From: an uncultured Flavobacteriales bacterium
GTDB taxonomy: Bacteria > Bacteroidota > Bacteroidia > Flavobacteriales_G > Salibacteraceae
DNA length: 43,025 bases
Reading direction: 5' to 3'
Assembly (NCBI GenBank): GCA_943788145.1
Contig: CALSPD010000011.1
Location: 1-43,025 of the forward strand
Each line of letters opens with the position of its first letter. The stretch's first letter is position 1. The notes under the pieces were generated by a model. It searched no databases. It saw only the letters and a program-made list of their open reading frames with translations, and had not been told where the DNA came from. A program made the translations under genes and the position numbers. Of the stretch, positions 1 to 8,953 are shown piece by piece.

Positions 1-1285
1 CTTGCTCAAGCTTGCGAGCCAATTCCACCTTTTGGTAATCAAAACGACTTTGTAGGTTATAGCCGGAACCTTCTAAGACTCGAGATGCCTGTGTGAAGGC
101 TCGAATTTCGGTGTTTTTATAAATTTTATTATAAACCTTGTTCTGGCCGTTGCTCGCTGGCTTGTTATTGGTTGATCTACCAGCAAAGTCTGGATTATAC
201 ACTCGTCTAGATTCACCTAAATCCTGAAAAGCGATAATGTTTCGCGTATTCTCCGTACTAAAGTTAGTATTCGTCACCCAAACCTCGACTCGCGTAATGT
301 TCACACTAGAGTTGATAATGGGCGGAGTTGCAAGAGCTTTCTCGTATACATCGCGGAAGAAATGCCCAAGAAAATAGTGACGATAGCCTTCATAGTCATC
401 CGCACCGACTTCAAACTCCACTTCCTGGGCTCCGCCCTCTGTGCTAACTTCTCTTCGTTCGCTTTTTTGTTGAGTATAGACTGAGGTGATGGTAAGCCGT
501 CCGAATTTTAGCTCCGTTTTGACCCCGAACAAGGCTTGGCTTCCTGTGATCAGCGAACTTTGAAGCGGCAAGGACACATTCCCTAATTCAATTTTCTGAA
601 TGATCTCATCTTCGTAGCCTGTGTACTCCAGCTTCATTTGATTTTCAAAATCAAACGTAGCCTGCGTGTTGTAATTGGTTTGAATCTTCAGTTTCTCTCC
701 AATGTTTCCAATCACATTCAATTGGATGTTTTGCCTGAAATCGAAGGTGGTAATCCTTCGTTGATTGACAGGAATAGCCGGGTTTTCCGTTTTTGAACTA
801 TTTACTCCAAACGTCAGCTCTGCCGATCCATTGGGATTTATTGAAATCGTGTTTCCTCCAAAAATACGGTCGAAGCCCTCCCCTTCAACATTTATTGCCG
901 GCCTAAACGCACTGCTGCTGCCTCCACCATCTTTTGCTTCGTCCTCATCGGCAGCCTCATCTTGGATTTGTTTCCAATAGTCGCCCATCGACTTTTTCTT
1001 TTCGTACTCACTGTACTCGTCAAAGGACATATAAGAAGGTGGTCGATAGTTTAGTTTCCCCATCGACTGCTGGTAATTGTAATTTCCTGTTTCCGGATCA
1101 TAGTCTACTTCCGTTTCAACCGAACTAGGAGGCGGACCAAATAGCTTTCTATCTTCTTGTTCGAGCGGATCATATGAATCCTGAAATGGAAAAAGAAGGC
1201 TATCGTTTTGCGCAAAAAGCATTAAGGGCATCAATAGTGACACCCAAACAACGATTACAACTTTATTTAAATACAGAATCCTCAA
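1..1285 (-). CDS. sprA: SprA, gliding motility / T9SS outer-membrane translocon protein (N-terminal part, partial)
   Basis: SprA is the very large outer-membrane barrel that forms the translocon of the type IX secretion system and is needed for gliding in Bacteroidota. About 428 N-terminal residues are visible; the rest runs off the left edge. Reading the minus strand gives a signal peptide (hydrophobic VVIVVWVSLLMPLMLF then AQ), a proline-rich stretch (LFGPPPS), then SprA hallmarks such as FDFRQNIQLNVIGNIGEKL, the QTNYNTQATFDF segment and ITRVEVWVTNT. The upstream frame is closed by TAA and no ATG precedes the signal peptide, so I chose the TTG at 1285, which supplies the basic n-region MRILYLNK; an internal GTG or ATG is possible but would remove much of the hydrophobic core. 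It starts 10 bases after the ruvA stop, and ruvA-sprA adjacency is common in flavobacteria. Family identity is secure; the start is inferred. Confidence 0.93.
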   Translation of the reverse strand, partial: MRILYLNKVVIVVWVSLLMPLMLFAQNDSLLFPFQDSYDPLEQEDRKLFGPPPSSVETEVDYDPETGNYNYQQSMGKLNYRPPSYMSFDEYSEYEKKKSMGDYWKQIQDEAADEDEAKDGGGSSSAFRPAINVEGEGFDRIFGGNTISINPNGSAELTFGVNSSKTENPAIPVNQRRITTFDFRQNIQLNVIGNIGEKLKIQTNYNTQATFDFENQMKLEYTGYEDEIIQKIELGNVSLPLQSSLITGSQALFGVKTELKFGRLTITSVYTQQKSERREVSTEGGAQEVEFEVGADDYEGYRHYFLGHFFRDVYEKALATPPIINSSVNITRVEVWVTNTNFSTENTRNIIAFQDLGESRRVYNPDFAGRSTNNKPASNGQNKVYNKIYKNTEIRAFTQASRVLEGSGYNLQSRFDYQKVELARKLEQ

Positions 1286-1295
1286 ACGATCGAAA

Positions 1296-1895
1296 TCACA
1301 ATTGCTTTAATGCCTTTTTTATTAGCTCCTCTACTGTATAGGGAGCATCATCCTTAATTATCTGGCTAATAACTCTGGCTGCACCTGCCCGGTCAAAACC
1401 TAGCGCAGTAAGGGCAGATAACGCCTCCTGCCTTAAACTATTGCCTCCGCCTGCTACTATATCGCCTGCAATATCCGATTTAACGATCTTTTCTCGCAAT
1501 TCACCGATAACTTTTTGTGCCAACTTAGGTCCAACACCCTTTACGGTTGTTAATGTTTTAGAATCTCCATTCATTAAAATCGAACGAAGTTCGTCAGCCT
1601 TGAAAGCCGACAATATAGTATGGGCAATTCCAGAACTGACGCCTGAAACTGTAATTAATTGCTTGAAAAGTTGACGCTCAGATTCGGTCGAAAAACCAAA
1701 AAGTTGGTGTCTACTCTCTCCTGAACGCACATCAACACTGACATTATATTGAGTTAATAAACGGCCCTTATCAAGTTCATTAATATCCGAAAACGTGTTT
1801 AAACTAATATGAACCAAATAGCCCAATCCGTTTACATCAACCACAACATGTGTGGGCGTTTTTTCTGCGAATAAACCTGAAATGAACTCTATCAT
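1296..1895 (-). CDS. ruvA: Holliday junction branch migration protein RuvA
   Basis: RuvA binds four-way Holliday junctions and loads the RuvB motor for branch migration in recombinational repair. The 199-residue length is standard. The N-terminal OB fold begins MIEFISG and contains VVVDVNGLGYLVHIS; the helix-hairpin-helix region shows the typical ITVSGVSSGIAHTIL and VKGVGPKLAQKVIGEL; the C-terminal domain that contacts RuvB (ALTALGF...EELIKKALKQL) is complete. It starts with ATG 8 bases after the maeB stop and is followed by sprA, so the three minus-strand genes are probably co-transcribed. Its partner ruvB lies separately at 9886-10911. Confidence 0.97.
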   Translation of the reverse strand: MIEFISGLFAEKTPTHVVVDVNGLGYLVHISLNTFSDINELDKGRLLTQYNVSVDVRSGESRHQLFGFSTESERQLFKQLITVSGVSSGIAHTILSAFKADELRSILMNGDSKTLTTVKGVGPKLAQKVIGELREKIVKSDIAGDIVAGGGNSLRQEALSALTALGFDRAGAARVISQIIKDDAPYTVEELIKKALKQL

Positions 1896-1903
1896 TTGCC
1901 TTC

Positions 1904-4171
1904 TTAATTCCTAGTTTGAGCGTCAACCACTCCTATGGTAATCATATTTACAATCTCTCGAACCGAACTTCCCAATTGAAGAATGTGCACTGGCTTCTCC
2001 ATGCCTAAAAGGATAGGACCAATGGTTTCACCAACTCCCATTTCTTGCATAAGCTTGTACGCTATATTACCAGCTGACAAACTCGGAAATATCAAAACAT
2101 TGGTGTCGTTCTTAGCCAATTTGGAAAATGGGAACATCTCTGTTCGCAATTCTTTGTTCAAGGCGAAGTTGGCTTGTATTTCTCCGTCAACGATCAATTC
2201 AGGGTGAAGATCGTGGAGAATTTTAACCGCATTTCGCACTTTAATTGCCTCTGCGTGATCGCTACTGCCAAAATTTGAAAAGCTCAACATGGCAACTTTT
2301 GGTTTTAACCTGAATCGTTCCACAGCTTTCGCCACCATCACAGTTATCTCCACCAATTCTTCTGCCGTTGGATCGTAGGTTACTGTCGTATCGGCCAAGA
2401 AAAGTGGTCCATTCTTCGTAATGAAAACGTACATCCCAGCGATGTTTTTCACCATTGGGTTAGTCCCAATAACCTGTAGAGCTGGTTTTATGGTTGCAGC
2501 GTAGTTTCTAGTCAATCCTGAAATCAACACATCCGCTTCGCCATTCTGAACCATGGCCGCGCCAAAATAATTACGCTCTCGCATGATTTTAGTCGCCTCT
2601 GGATAGGTCAACCCTCTTCGCTTTCGCTTTGCGAAAAAAGTGTCTGCAAATCGAGCTCTTCTATCGGTTTCGGCTTCACTCCTACAGTCGATAATTTGAA
2701 TGTCTTCAAGGTCAAGGCCATTTTCAGCGATCATTCTTTCTATGCGCTCTTTGTTTCCAAGCAAAATGGGAACTGCAACACCATCGTCTCGCGTAATTTG
2801 AGCGGCTTTTAGAATCTTGTAATGATCTGCCTCAGCAAATACAACGCGTTTCGGGCTCATTCGTGCTCGCTGCGTGATGCTTTGAACCAGTTTATTATCA
2901 AGTCCTAACCTTCGATCTAAATCCTCGGTATATTTTGCCCAATCCGTAATTTTTGTCTGGGCAACGCCACTCTGCATAGCCGCCTTCGCTACTGCAGGAG
3001 CCACAGTTGTTATCAAACGATAGTCTAAAGGTTTAGGAATAATGTACTCCTTGCCAAATTGGATATTGGTCTCGCCATAAGCGATCATAACTTCCACGGG
3101 AACAGGTTCTTTTGCCAATGCCGCTAAAGCGCGAACCGCAGCAAGTTTCATTTCTTCATTTATCGTTGTTGCTCTAACATCAAGCGCACCTCGAAAAATA
3201 AATGGAAAACCAAGTACATTGTTAACTTGGTTTGGGTAATCACTTCTTCCTGTTGCGAGAATAACATCCTCTCTTGCAGAAATAGCTTCAGGATAGGATA
3301 TTTCTGGATCTGGATTCGCGCAGGCAAATACGATCGGATTAGAATTCATGCTAAGCAACATTTCTTTCGTCACAATATTCCCAACCGAAAGTCCAAGAAA
3401 AACATCTGCGCCTTTCATCGCATCCTCAAGGGTTTCATTATCTGTATCGACAATGAATTCCATTTTCTGTGAATCCAGATTCGTCCGCTTCGTGTTGATT
3501 ACACCCTTACTGTCGACTAACATCACGTTTGAGTGCTTCACCCCCAGCGCACAATAAAGTCGAATGCATGATATTGCAGCGGCTCCTGCACCACTTACCA
3601 CAACTTTCACATCTTCAATCTTCTTTCCAGCTATTTCAAGCGCATTCAGAAGGGCCGCGCTAGAGATGATTGCAGTTCCATGCTGATCATCATGCATGAC
3701 TGGTATATTCAACTCAGCTTTTAGCCTTCGTTCAATTTCAAACGCTTCAGGCGCCTTAATGTCTTCAAGGTTTATTCCTCCAAAAGTTGGGGCTATGGCC
3801 TTGACGGCTTCAACAAATTTGTCGATGTCCGTAGCGTCTACTTCAATGTCAAAGACATCGATGTCCGCAAATATTTTGAAGAGCAACCCCTTACCCTCCA
3901 TCACAGGTTTGGATGCTAAAGGACCCAAGTTACCTAATCCCAATACGGCTGTTCCGTTGGAAATTACAGCAACTAAATTGCCCTTTGCCGTGTACTTGTA
4001 CACATCATTCGGCCGTTCCGCGATTTTCAAACAAGGCTCCGCGACACCTGGTGAGTAAGCCAAGCTTAGGTCTCTTTGAGAAGAATATGGCTTAGTGGGT
4101 ACAACTTCAATTTTACCCGGTCTTCCCGAGGAATGGTAATCTAAAGCTTCTTGTTTTTTTATCTTGATCAT
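1904..4171 (-). CDS. maeB: NADP-dependent malic enzyme with C-terminal phosphotransacetylase-like domain (MaeB type)
   Basis: This 755-residue protein oxidatively decarboxylates malate to pyruvate, giving NADPH. Residues about 1-430 form the malic enzyme part: LAYSPGVAEPC near the N-terminus, the malate-site motif HDDQHGTAII, and a Rossmann segment VVVSGAGAAAISCIRL. Residues about 430-755 match the phosphate acetyl/butyryl-transferase domain (KRVVFAEAD, GADVLISG-like ADVLISGLTRNYAAT, FSNFGSSDH). In characterised MaeB enzymes this second domain is regulatory rather than a working transacetylase; that is family knowledge, not visible here. Length is normal for the fusion. It is first in the minus-strand maeB-ruvA-sprA run and divergent from the sirtuin gene, with 94 bases between start codons. 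Confidence 0.96.
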   Translation of the reverse strand: MIKIKKQEALDYHSSGRPGKIEVVPTKPYSSQRDLSLAYSPGVAEPCLKIAERPNDVYKYTAKGNLVAVISNGTAVLGLGNLGPLASKPVMEGKGLLFKIFADIDVFDIEVDATDIDKFVEAVKAIAPTFGGINLEDIKAPEAFEIERRLKAELNIPVMHDDQHGTAIISSAALLNALEIAGKKIEDVKVVVSGAGAAAISCIRLYCALGVKHSNVMLVDSKGVINTKRTNLDSQKMEFIVDTDNETLEDAMKGADVFLGLSVGNIVTKEMLLSMNSNPIVFACANPDPEISYPEAISAREDVILATGRSDYPNQVNNVLGFPFIFRGALDVRATTINEEMKLAAVRALAALAKEPVPVEVMIAYGETNIQFGKEYIIPKPLDYRLITTVAPAVAKAAMQSGVAQTKITDWAKYTEDLDRRLGLDNKLVQSITQRARMSPKRVVFAEADHYKILKAAQITRDDGVAVPILLGNKERIERMIAENGLDLEDIQIIDCRSEAETDRRARFADTFFAKRKRRGLTYPEATKIMRERNYFGAAMVQNGEADVLISGLTRNYAATIKPALQVIGTNPMVKNIAGMYVFITKNGPLFLADTTVTYDPTAEELVEITVMVAKAVERFRLKPKVAMLSFSNFGSSDHAEAIKVRNAVKILHDLHPELIVDGEIQANFALNKELRTEMFPFSKLAKNDTNVLIFPSLSAGNIAYKLMQEMGVGETIGPILLGMEKPVHILQLGSSVREIVNMITIGVVDAQTRN

Positions 4172-4265
4172 AAATTTGGTGAAGGGGCGTAAAAATAGAA
4201 ATATTGACCACGCAGATTGAGCCTGTTTTCCTTACTTTGAAGACACAGGGTTAAGTGCGTAATTG

Positions 4266-4952
4266 ATGAAGGAAATTGTTGTTTTTTCAGGTGCTGGAAT
4301 GAGTGCTGAGAGCGGGTTAAAAACTTTTCGCGACTCTGATGGCCTTTGGGAAAATTACGATGTTGCGCAGGTTGCCACACCAGAAGCTTGGAGTGCAAAC
4401 CCAGAATTGGTGCTCCGTTTTTACAATGCAAGGCGCCAACAAGTGCTAGAGGCTTCACCAAACCTTGCCCACCAATATCTAAAAAAGCTTGAAGAGAAGC
4501 ACAATGTTCATGTAATAACTCAAAATATTGACGACTTGCATGAGCGTGCAGGATCCACCAAAGTACTTCATTTACATGGCGAAATTCTTAAATCAAGAAG
4601 CGCAAATAATCCTTCGCGACTGTTCGAACAAAAAAGACCAATAAAACTTGGTGATGTGGCTGACGATGGTTATCAACTCAGACCGCATGTTGTTTGGTTT
4701 GGAGAGGCCGTGCCCGAATTAGACAACGCTAAAAGTGTTATTGAAAAGGCGGATATATTAATCATAATTGGAACCAGCTTAAATGTTTACCCCGCAGCGG
4801 GATTGGTTTACTGTGCTCGAAAAAACGCCAAAATTTACCTGATCGATCCTGGAGACGTAAAGCACCCAAACTTGAAACGCCTTGAGGTGATTCAAAAATC
4901 AGCAACAGAAGGAATTCCAATATTAGTAGACGTATTAATGAGGGCAGAATAG
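4266..4952 (+). CDS. SIR2-family NAD-dependent protein deacylase (sirtuin) lacking the zinc cysteines
   Basis: A 228-residue sirtuin, expected to remove acyl groups from lysines using NAD+. The ATG at 4266 is preferred over the in-frame TTG just before it. Visible motifs are the NAD-binding GAGMSAESGLKTFRD (residues 9-23), TQNIDDLHERAG (85-96), the catalytic histidine 104 in LHLHGEI, and GTSLNVYPAAGL near residue 170-180. Between residue 105 and 140 most sirtuins carry two CxxC zinc pairs; here no cysteine is present. As I recall, zinc-less sirtuins with this TFRD...VATPEAW pattern are common in Bacteroidota, so this is probably a lineage trait rather than damage. The gene stands alone, divergent from maeB, 164 bases before the TlpA-like gene. 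Substrate specificity cannot be read from the sequence. Confidence 0.92.
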   Translation: MKEIVVFSGAGMSAESGLKTFRDSDGLWENYDVAQVATPEAWSANPELVLRFYNARRQQVLEASPNLAHQYLKKLEEKHNVHVITQNIDDLHERAGSTKVLHLHGEILKSRSANNPSRLFEQKRPIKLGDVADDGYQLRPHVVWFGEAVPELDNAKSVIEKADILIIIGTSLNVYPAAGLVYCARKNAKIYLIDPGDVKHPNLKRLEVIQKSATEGIPILVDVLMRAE

Positions 4953-5087
4953 GGCTTAAAAACCAAGTTTATCAACGTATAATCCTAGATAAAATAAGAC
5001 ACACGTTGCTTAATCGACTTATTAGCTTTACAAGCTTAATTAGGTTTAAGAAAGCGTTAAAATGCGTTCACCCTAAGTTGGTTCTAA

Positions 5088-5095
5088 TACATTTG
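5088..5095 (+). promoter_or_regulatory. Bacteroidota -7 promoter element upstream of the TlpA-like gene
   Basis: TACATTTG matches the TAnnTTTG -7 consensus of the Bacteroidota housekeeping sigma factor exactly and lies 21 bases before the ATG at 5117. I see no good TTTG -33 box at the usual spacing, so the call rests on the -7 element and position at the head of a four-gene plus-strand run. The 4953-5116 intergenic region is A+T rich and otherwise shows nothing clear. Confidence 0.45.
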
Positions 5096-5116
5096 TCGAC
5101 ACATTAAATCATTCAT

Positions 5117-5632
5117 ATGAGAACTTTATTGCTCACTATAGCAACAGCCCTTTGCATTAGCTCTGCGGTTTACAGCCAAGAATCGGGTAGAACAATTCCT
5201 AATGTTGCTGTAAAAACGCTTGATAACGCAACGTTCCAAACCGGAGATATCACCAATGACGGCAAGCCAATTATTATTAATTTTTGGGCAACTTGGTGTA
5301 GTCCTTGTAAAAGAGAGTTGAATGCTATAGCTGAAAATTATGAAGATTGGCAAGAAGAAACTGGTGTTAAACTGGTAGCAATATCAATAGATGACGCTCG
5401 AAATATGCATAAAGTAAAACCTTATGTAGATGGACAATCTTGGGAGTACGATGTCTATATCGATCCAAATGCTGATTTCAAGCGTGCAATGAACGTGAAT
5501 AATGTGCCGCATACATTTCTTATTGATGGCAACGGCCATATCGTTTGGCAACACAATGCATATAATCCCGGTGATGAGGAAGAGCTTTACGAATTGGTGC
5601 AAAAACTAGCAGCCGGAGAACCGATAGAATAA
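5117..5632 (+). CDS. TlpA/ResA-like exported thioredoxin-fold protein
   Basis: A 171-residue exported thiol-disulfide protein. It begins with a signal peptide (MRTLLLTIATALCISSAVYSQ, cleavage near residue 20). The thioredoxin fold follows, with active site WCSPCKR (C61 and C64) after the strand PIIINFWAT, a beta strand LVAISIDDARN and the cis-proline loop NNVPHTFLIDGNG. It therefore acts in the periplasm, reducing or oxidising protein disulfides; the direction cannot be told from sequence. It is the first gene of a close plus-strand run with a DUF6029-like barrel protein 9 bases downstream and an Omp28-like lipoprotein with its own CxxC, which suggests a shared envelope redox or assembly task (inference). 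Confidence 0.9.
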   Translation: MRTLLLTIATALCISSAVYSQESGRTIPNVAVKTLDNATFQTGDITNDGKPIIINFWATWCSPCKRELNAIAENYEDWQEETGVKLVAISIDDARNMHKVKPYVDGQSWEYDVYIDPNADFKRAMNVNNVPHTFLIDGNGHIVWQHNAYNPGDEEELYELVQKLAAGEPIE

Positions 5633-5641
5633 CCTTATTGA

Positions 5642-7336
5642 ATGACGAGAAAACATACCAAGCCTAGCCTCTTCCTACTCGCAACTTTCCTGCTTTTTTC
5701 CTCTTTATATGGTCAAGATGGACCATTGGAGGGAATAGAGATTCATGGAAACTTTGAAGTTTACGCTCAAACCTATAATGAGGATAGTTTGATTGGAGCA
5801 CCAAATGTTCCCCAAAAAAGTGGGGTGAACTCTTTCGCAAATTTTATCGCCACGAAAGGAGCGTTTAGTGCGGGAGCACGAATTGAGTCATATATGCCGC
5901 CCGTCCAAGGATTCAGCGCAAACTATGGTATTCAACCCGTTGGCGTACCTTATCGATATGCCAGATTCGAAAAGGATAAACTAGATATTACTGTTGGTAA
6001 TTTTTACGAGCAATTCGGTAGCGGCATGATTCTAAGAAGCTATGAAGAACGAGCGCTTGGTTTGGACAACGCGCTTGATGGTTTAAGGGTTAAATACTCT
6101 CCTATCCCTGGTATCTACTTAAAAGGCTTGGTGGGAAATCAACGTTTTTATTGGCAAAAGAGTACGGGATATATAAGAGCTTTCGATGGGGAAGTATCAT
6201 TTAACGAGCTAATTGAAAAATTCAACACATCTCAGCTTCGAATTAGTATAGGTGGCAGTTTTGTGAGCAAGTATGAAAAAAAGGGGATCACCAACTTGGA
6301 AATCCCTGAAAATGTTGGTAGTTGGGCCGGGCGAACTCAATTAAATTATGGAGGTTTTAGCGTGCTTGCGGAGTACGTGTATAAGATTAATGATCCGAAC
6401 GCGGATAATCACTACATCTATAAGCCCGGGCAAGGAATTCTTATTTCCACGACCTACTCTCGTAAAGGATTTGGAGTAAACCTAACGGCCAAGTCTATTG
6501 ACAATATGCACTTCAGAAGCAACAGGGACGCTCAATTGAATGATTTATTCATTAGTTACTTACCTGCCTTATCGCGGCAACACACCTACAATCTTGCCAC
6601 AACTTTATACCCATATGCAACACAACCCGCAGGTGAGATTGGAATACAAGGTGACATCATATATAAGATCAAAAAAGGTTCGAAGCTTGGTGGAAAATAC
6701 GGAACAACTATTCAAGGTAACTTTGCGATGATCAATAGTTTGGATACACACCAAATTTCAAATTCAACAGCTCTGGACGCAGAGGTTTATCTGCCAAATG
6801 ACCCAAATCGAACAGGCTACACCGCCAATTTATGGACCTTCGGAAAAAAGGTTTATTACCGCGATTATAACATTGAAATCGATCGGAAATTCTCAAAATC
6901 TTTCAAGCTGAAAACCACTTATATCTATATGGTTTCGAACACGGATGTCACACTGGGAACGGCTTTAGGTGAAAATGTTTATTCTCACATTGGAGTATTG
7001 GATGGCTTGTTTAAACTGGCTTCAAAACACAGCTTGAGGACTGAACTACAACATATGTGGACAGAACAAGATAAGGGGAATTGGGCATTTGTTATGCTTG
7101 AATATGGTTATTCCCCGCATTGGTTTGTGACCGTACTAAACCAGTATAACTACGGAAACCCCAACAAAATACTTAGGTTAAACTATCCAACAGCACAGGT
7201 TGCCTACGTTAATAAAGCGAATCGGATCAGCTTAGCTTATGGTCGTCAAAGAGCAGGAATTTTCTGTGTGGGAGGTGTTTGCCGACCAGTTCCTGCCGCT
7301 AACGGATTCACAATATCTATAACAAGCAGTTTTTAA
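5642..7336 (+). CDS. DUF6029-like outer-membrane/periplasmic protein
   Basis: A 564-residue exported protein with a signal peptide (hydrophobic LFLLATFLLFSSLYG then Q) and a body rich in alternating hydrophobic and polar residues, many aromatic residues and glycine turns, as expected of a large outer-membrane beta barrel. The C-terminus ends in a strand closing with phenylalanine (TISITSSF), typical of barrels recognised by BamA. Early segments such as IEIHGNFEVYAQTYNED and GNFYEQFGSGMILR resemble the Bacteroidota family annotated as DUF6029; that assignment is from memory and moderate. One CVGGVC pair occurs near the C-terminus. It lies between a TlpA-like thioredoxin and an Omp28-like lipoprotein, with 2 bases to the latter, so it is surely co-transcribed. 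Function is unknown. Confidence 0.75.
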   Translation: MTRKHTKPSLFLLATFLLFSSLYGQDGPLEGIEIHGNFEVYAQTYNEDSLIGAPNVPQKSGVNSFANFIATKGAFSAGARIESYMPPVQGFSANYGIQPVGVPYRYARFEKDKLDITVGNFYEQFGSGMILRSYEERALGLDNALDGLRVKYSPIPGIYLKGLVGNQRFYWQKSTGYIRAFDGEVSFNELIEKFNTSQLRISIGGSFVSKYEKKGITNLEIPENVGSWAGRTQLNYGGFSVLAEYVYKINDPNADNHYIYKPGQGILISTTYSRKGFGVNLTAKSIDNMHFRSNRDAQLNDLFISYLPALSRQHTYNLATTLYPYATQPAGEIGIQGDIIYKIKKGSKLGGKYGTTIQGNFAMINSLDTHQISNSTALDAEVYLPNDPNRTGYTANLWTFGKKVYYRDYNIEIDRKFSKSFKLKTTYIYMVSNTDVTLGTALGENVYSHIGVLDGLFKLASKHSLRTELQHMWTEQDKGNWAFVMLEYGYSPHWFVTVLNQYNYGNPNKILRLNYPTAQVAYVNKANRISLAYGRQRAGIFCVGGVCRPVPAANGFTISITSSF

Positions 7337-7338
7337 TT

Positions 7339-8301
7339 ATGAAACAATTAATAATCCTTTCGATATTATTTACACTTGTTTTAAGCTCGTGTGACTATGT
7401 GAACATTCCTCTTGAAGCACCGATCCCAGCACCAATTGATACCTCAACTATCGACACTTCAGTGACGAACATTGGGGTTGACGCTAATGGTTATCCACTC
7501 ATTGATACTGCTGCCGTTAATATTAGCACCCAAAAGGTATTTGTAGAAGAGTTCACGGGACATTCATGTACTGGATGCCCTGCCCAATCCGACAAATTAT
7601 TGAATCTTCAGGCAGACAACGGTCATGAAATTATTGTGGCAACTTACCACGAAGGAATATTCGCGAAAGTTGAGTTGCCTGATTATCCAACAGAAATGAG
7701 AACAACATTTGGCGGTGACCTGCATAGCTTCGTTGAACAAGACATTGACGCCTATCCTTCGGCTATGGTGAATAGAACAGTATTCGCAAATTTCGGAAAC
7801 AAGTATGTTTTCCAGGCCCATAATCAATGGGAAGGACCGATTGTAGAGCGTGTTAACCAAGCAAATCCAACCATATCAATGGGTGTGGGAGCCATCTTAA
7901 ACAATGATCAGACTTTTATGAAAATTCGAGTTAGCTTAAAAACTGAGGTCAACCTGAGTGATGAGCATCTGCTTCTCGTTTTATGCATAGAAGATTCAGT
8001 GATTGCCGAACAAAAAGATGGTCGACTAGATGATTCCGTTTATCCCCACAAAATCAACACGGAATATGTGCATCGACACGTGGTCAGATCACTTGTAAAC
8101 ACCACACCTGGACTTTATGGAGAAACGGTAGTTCCTGCTTCAGGCATTTCAGCTGATGAATGGATTAACTGGGAACTTAATTATGGCATCCCAGATAATG
8201 TTGTGAATGCAGAACACGTAATTATAGTGGCTGCTGTATTCAACGTAACTACTTCTGAAGTAGTGCAAGTTGAGGAAGTACATGCAAAGCACATTGACTA
8301 A
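7339..8301 (+). CDS. Omp28-like lipoprotein with thioredoxin-like CxxC motif
   Basis: A 320-residue lipoprotein: the signal sequence ends in the lipobox LVLSSC with C18 as the likely lipidated residue, followed by a proline/threonine-rich linker to about residue 60. The body starts VFVEEFTGHSCTGCPAQ, where C77 and C80 form a CxxC at the position of a thioredoxin active site, as in the Omp28-related family of Bacteroidota. Later strands (FMKIRVSLKTEV, LLLVLCIEDSV) look like the beta-sandwich half of that family. It sits 2 bases after the DUF6029-like gene and overlaps the next gene by 20 bases. The family was first named for a Porphyromonas outer-membrane protein; its biochemical role is unknown. 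Confidence 0.82.
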   Translation: MKQLIILSILFTLVLSSCDYVNIPLEAPIPAPIDTSTIDTSVTNIGVDANGYPLIDTAAVNISTQKVFVEEFTGHSCTGCPAQSDKLLNLQADNGHEIIVATYHEGIFAKVELPDYPTEMRTTFGGDLHSFVEQDIDAYPSAMVNRTVFANFGNKYVFQAHNQWEGPIVERVNQANPTISMGVGAILNNDQTFMKIRVSLKTEVNLSDEHLLLVLCIEDSVIAEQKDGRLDDSVYPHKINTEYVHRHVVRSLVNTTPGLYGETVVPASGISADEWINWELNYGIPDNVVNAEHVIIVAAVFNVTTSEVVQVEEVHAKHID

Positions 8302-8953
8302 ATTATTTTGCAGCTTATTGCTGACATTGCTAGTTAGTGCTTCTGGTCATTGTCAGGAAGACGCAAGGGCTTCTAAAAAGACTCATAAAGGGGAATTTCA
8401 TGGTCTATTGAAGCTTGGCCTGACGGGTAGCCAGATTTATGGTGATGATTTTGGAGGCTACAACAAATTGGGCTTTACAGCAGGTGTTGGAACTTTCACA
8501 AATATTTCAAAAGGTGTAAAATTCCAAATAGAAATAAACTACGCTACGAGAGGAAGCAGAAAACCACCAAATCCTAAAACTTCAGACTTCACTACATTTA
8601 GGATAGCACCTCACTATATAGATATTCCACTTTTGTTCAAAAAGGAAATTGGCCCATTTGAATTCGAACTGGGCATTTGTAACGGCATCTACTTATTCCA
8701 TACAGAATCTGATGAAAAAGGTAAAATTCCCAGTTCTCTGAACACTTGGCAGTTCAATCGATATGAATTGGCTGCAAATGCAGGAATTAACACAGCAATT
8801 AATGAAAAATGGCAGTTTAACGCTAGATTCCATTACTCGATCACTCCAGCTCTCGGAAAACGTGGTATTGTCCGCCAGTTCTCTTATTATGGAGGTGCGT
8901 ATAGCAACGTTATCAGTCTCTCTTTAATTAGGGTGTTATTACCTAAACATTAG
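8282..8953 (+). CDS. Small outer-membrane beta-barrel protein (PorT-like fold)
   Basis: A 223-residue exported protein from the ATG at 8282 (an in-frame TTG at 8270 would add four residues). The signal peptide runs [18 protein letters not shown]. The mature part has eight or so amphipathic strands with aromatic ends, e.g. [39 protein letters not shown] and [15 protein letters not shown], the pattern of the Bacteroidota outer membrane beta-barrel (PorT-like) domain. The start lies inside the preceding Omp28-like gene and the stop overlaps the convergent queG gene by 11 bases, so the 3' ends share sequence. A specific partner or ligand cannot be assigned. Confidence 0.75.
   Translation: MQSTLTKLFCSLLLTLLVSASGHCQEDARASKKTHKGEFHGLLKLGLTGSQIYGDDFGGYNKLGFTAGVGTFTNISKGVKFQIEINYATRGSRKPPNPKTSDFTTFRIAPHYIDIPLLFKKEIGPFEFELGICNGIYLFHTESDEKGKIPSSLNTWQFNRYELAANAGINTAINEKWQFNARFHYSITPALGKRGIVRQFSYYGGAYSNVISLSLIRVLLPKH

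Noticed and set aside
4953..5116. Possible small RNA or terminator in the gap after the sirtuin gene (ATTAGCTT...AAGCTTAAT near 5023-5042)
   Set aside because: The arms pair imperfectly with a bulge and no T run follows; only the -7 element at 5088 is convincing.
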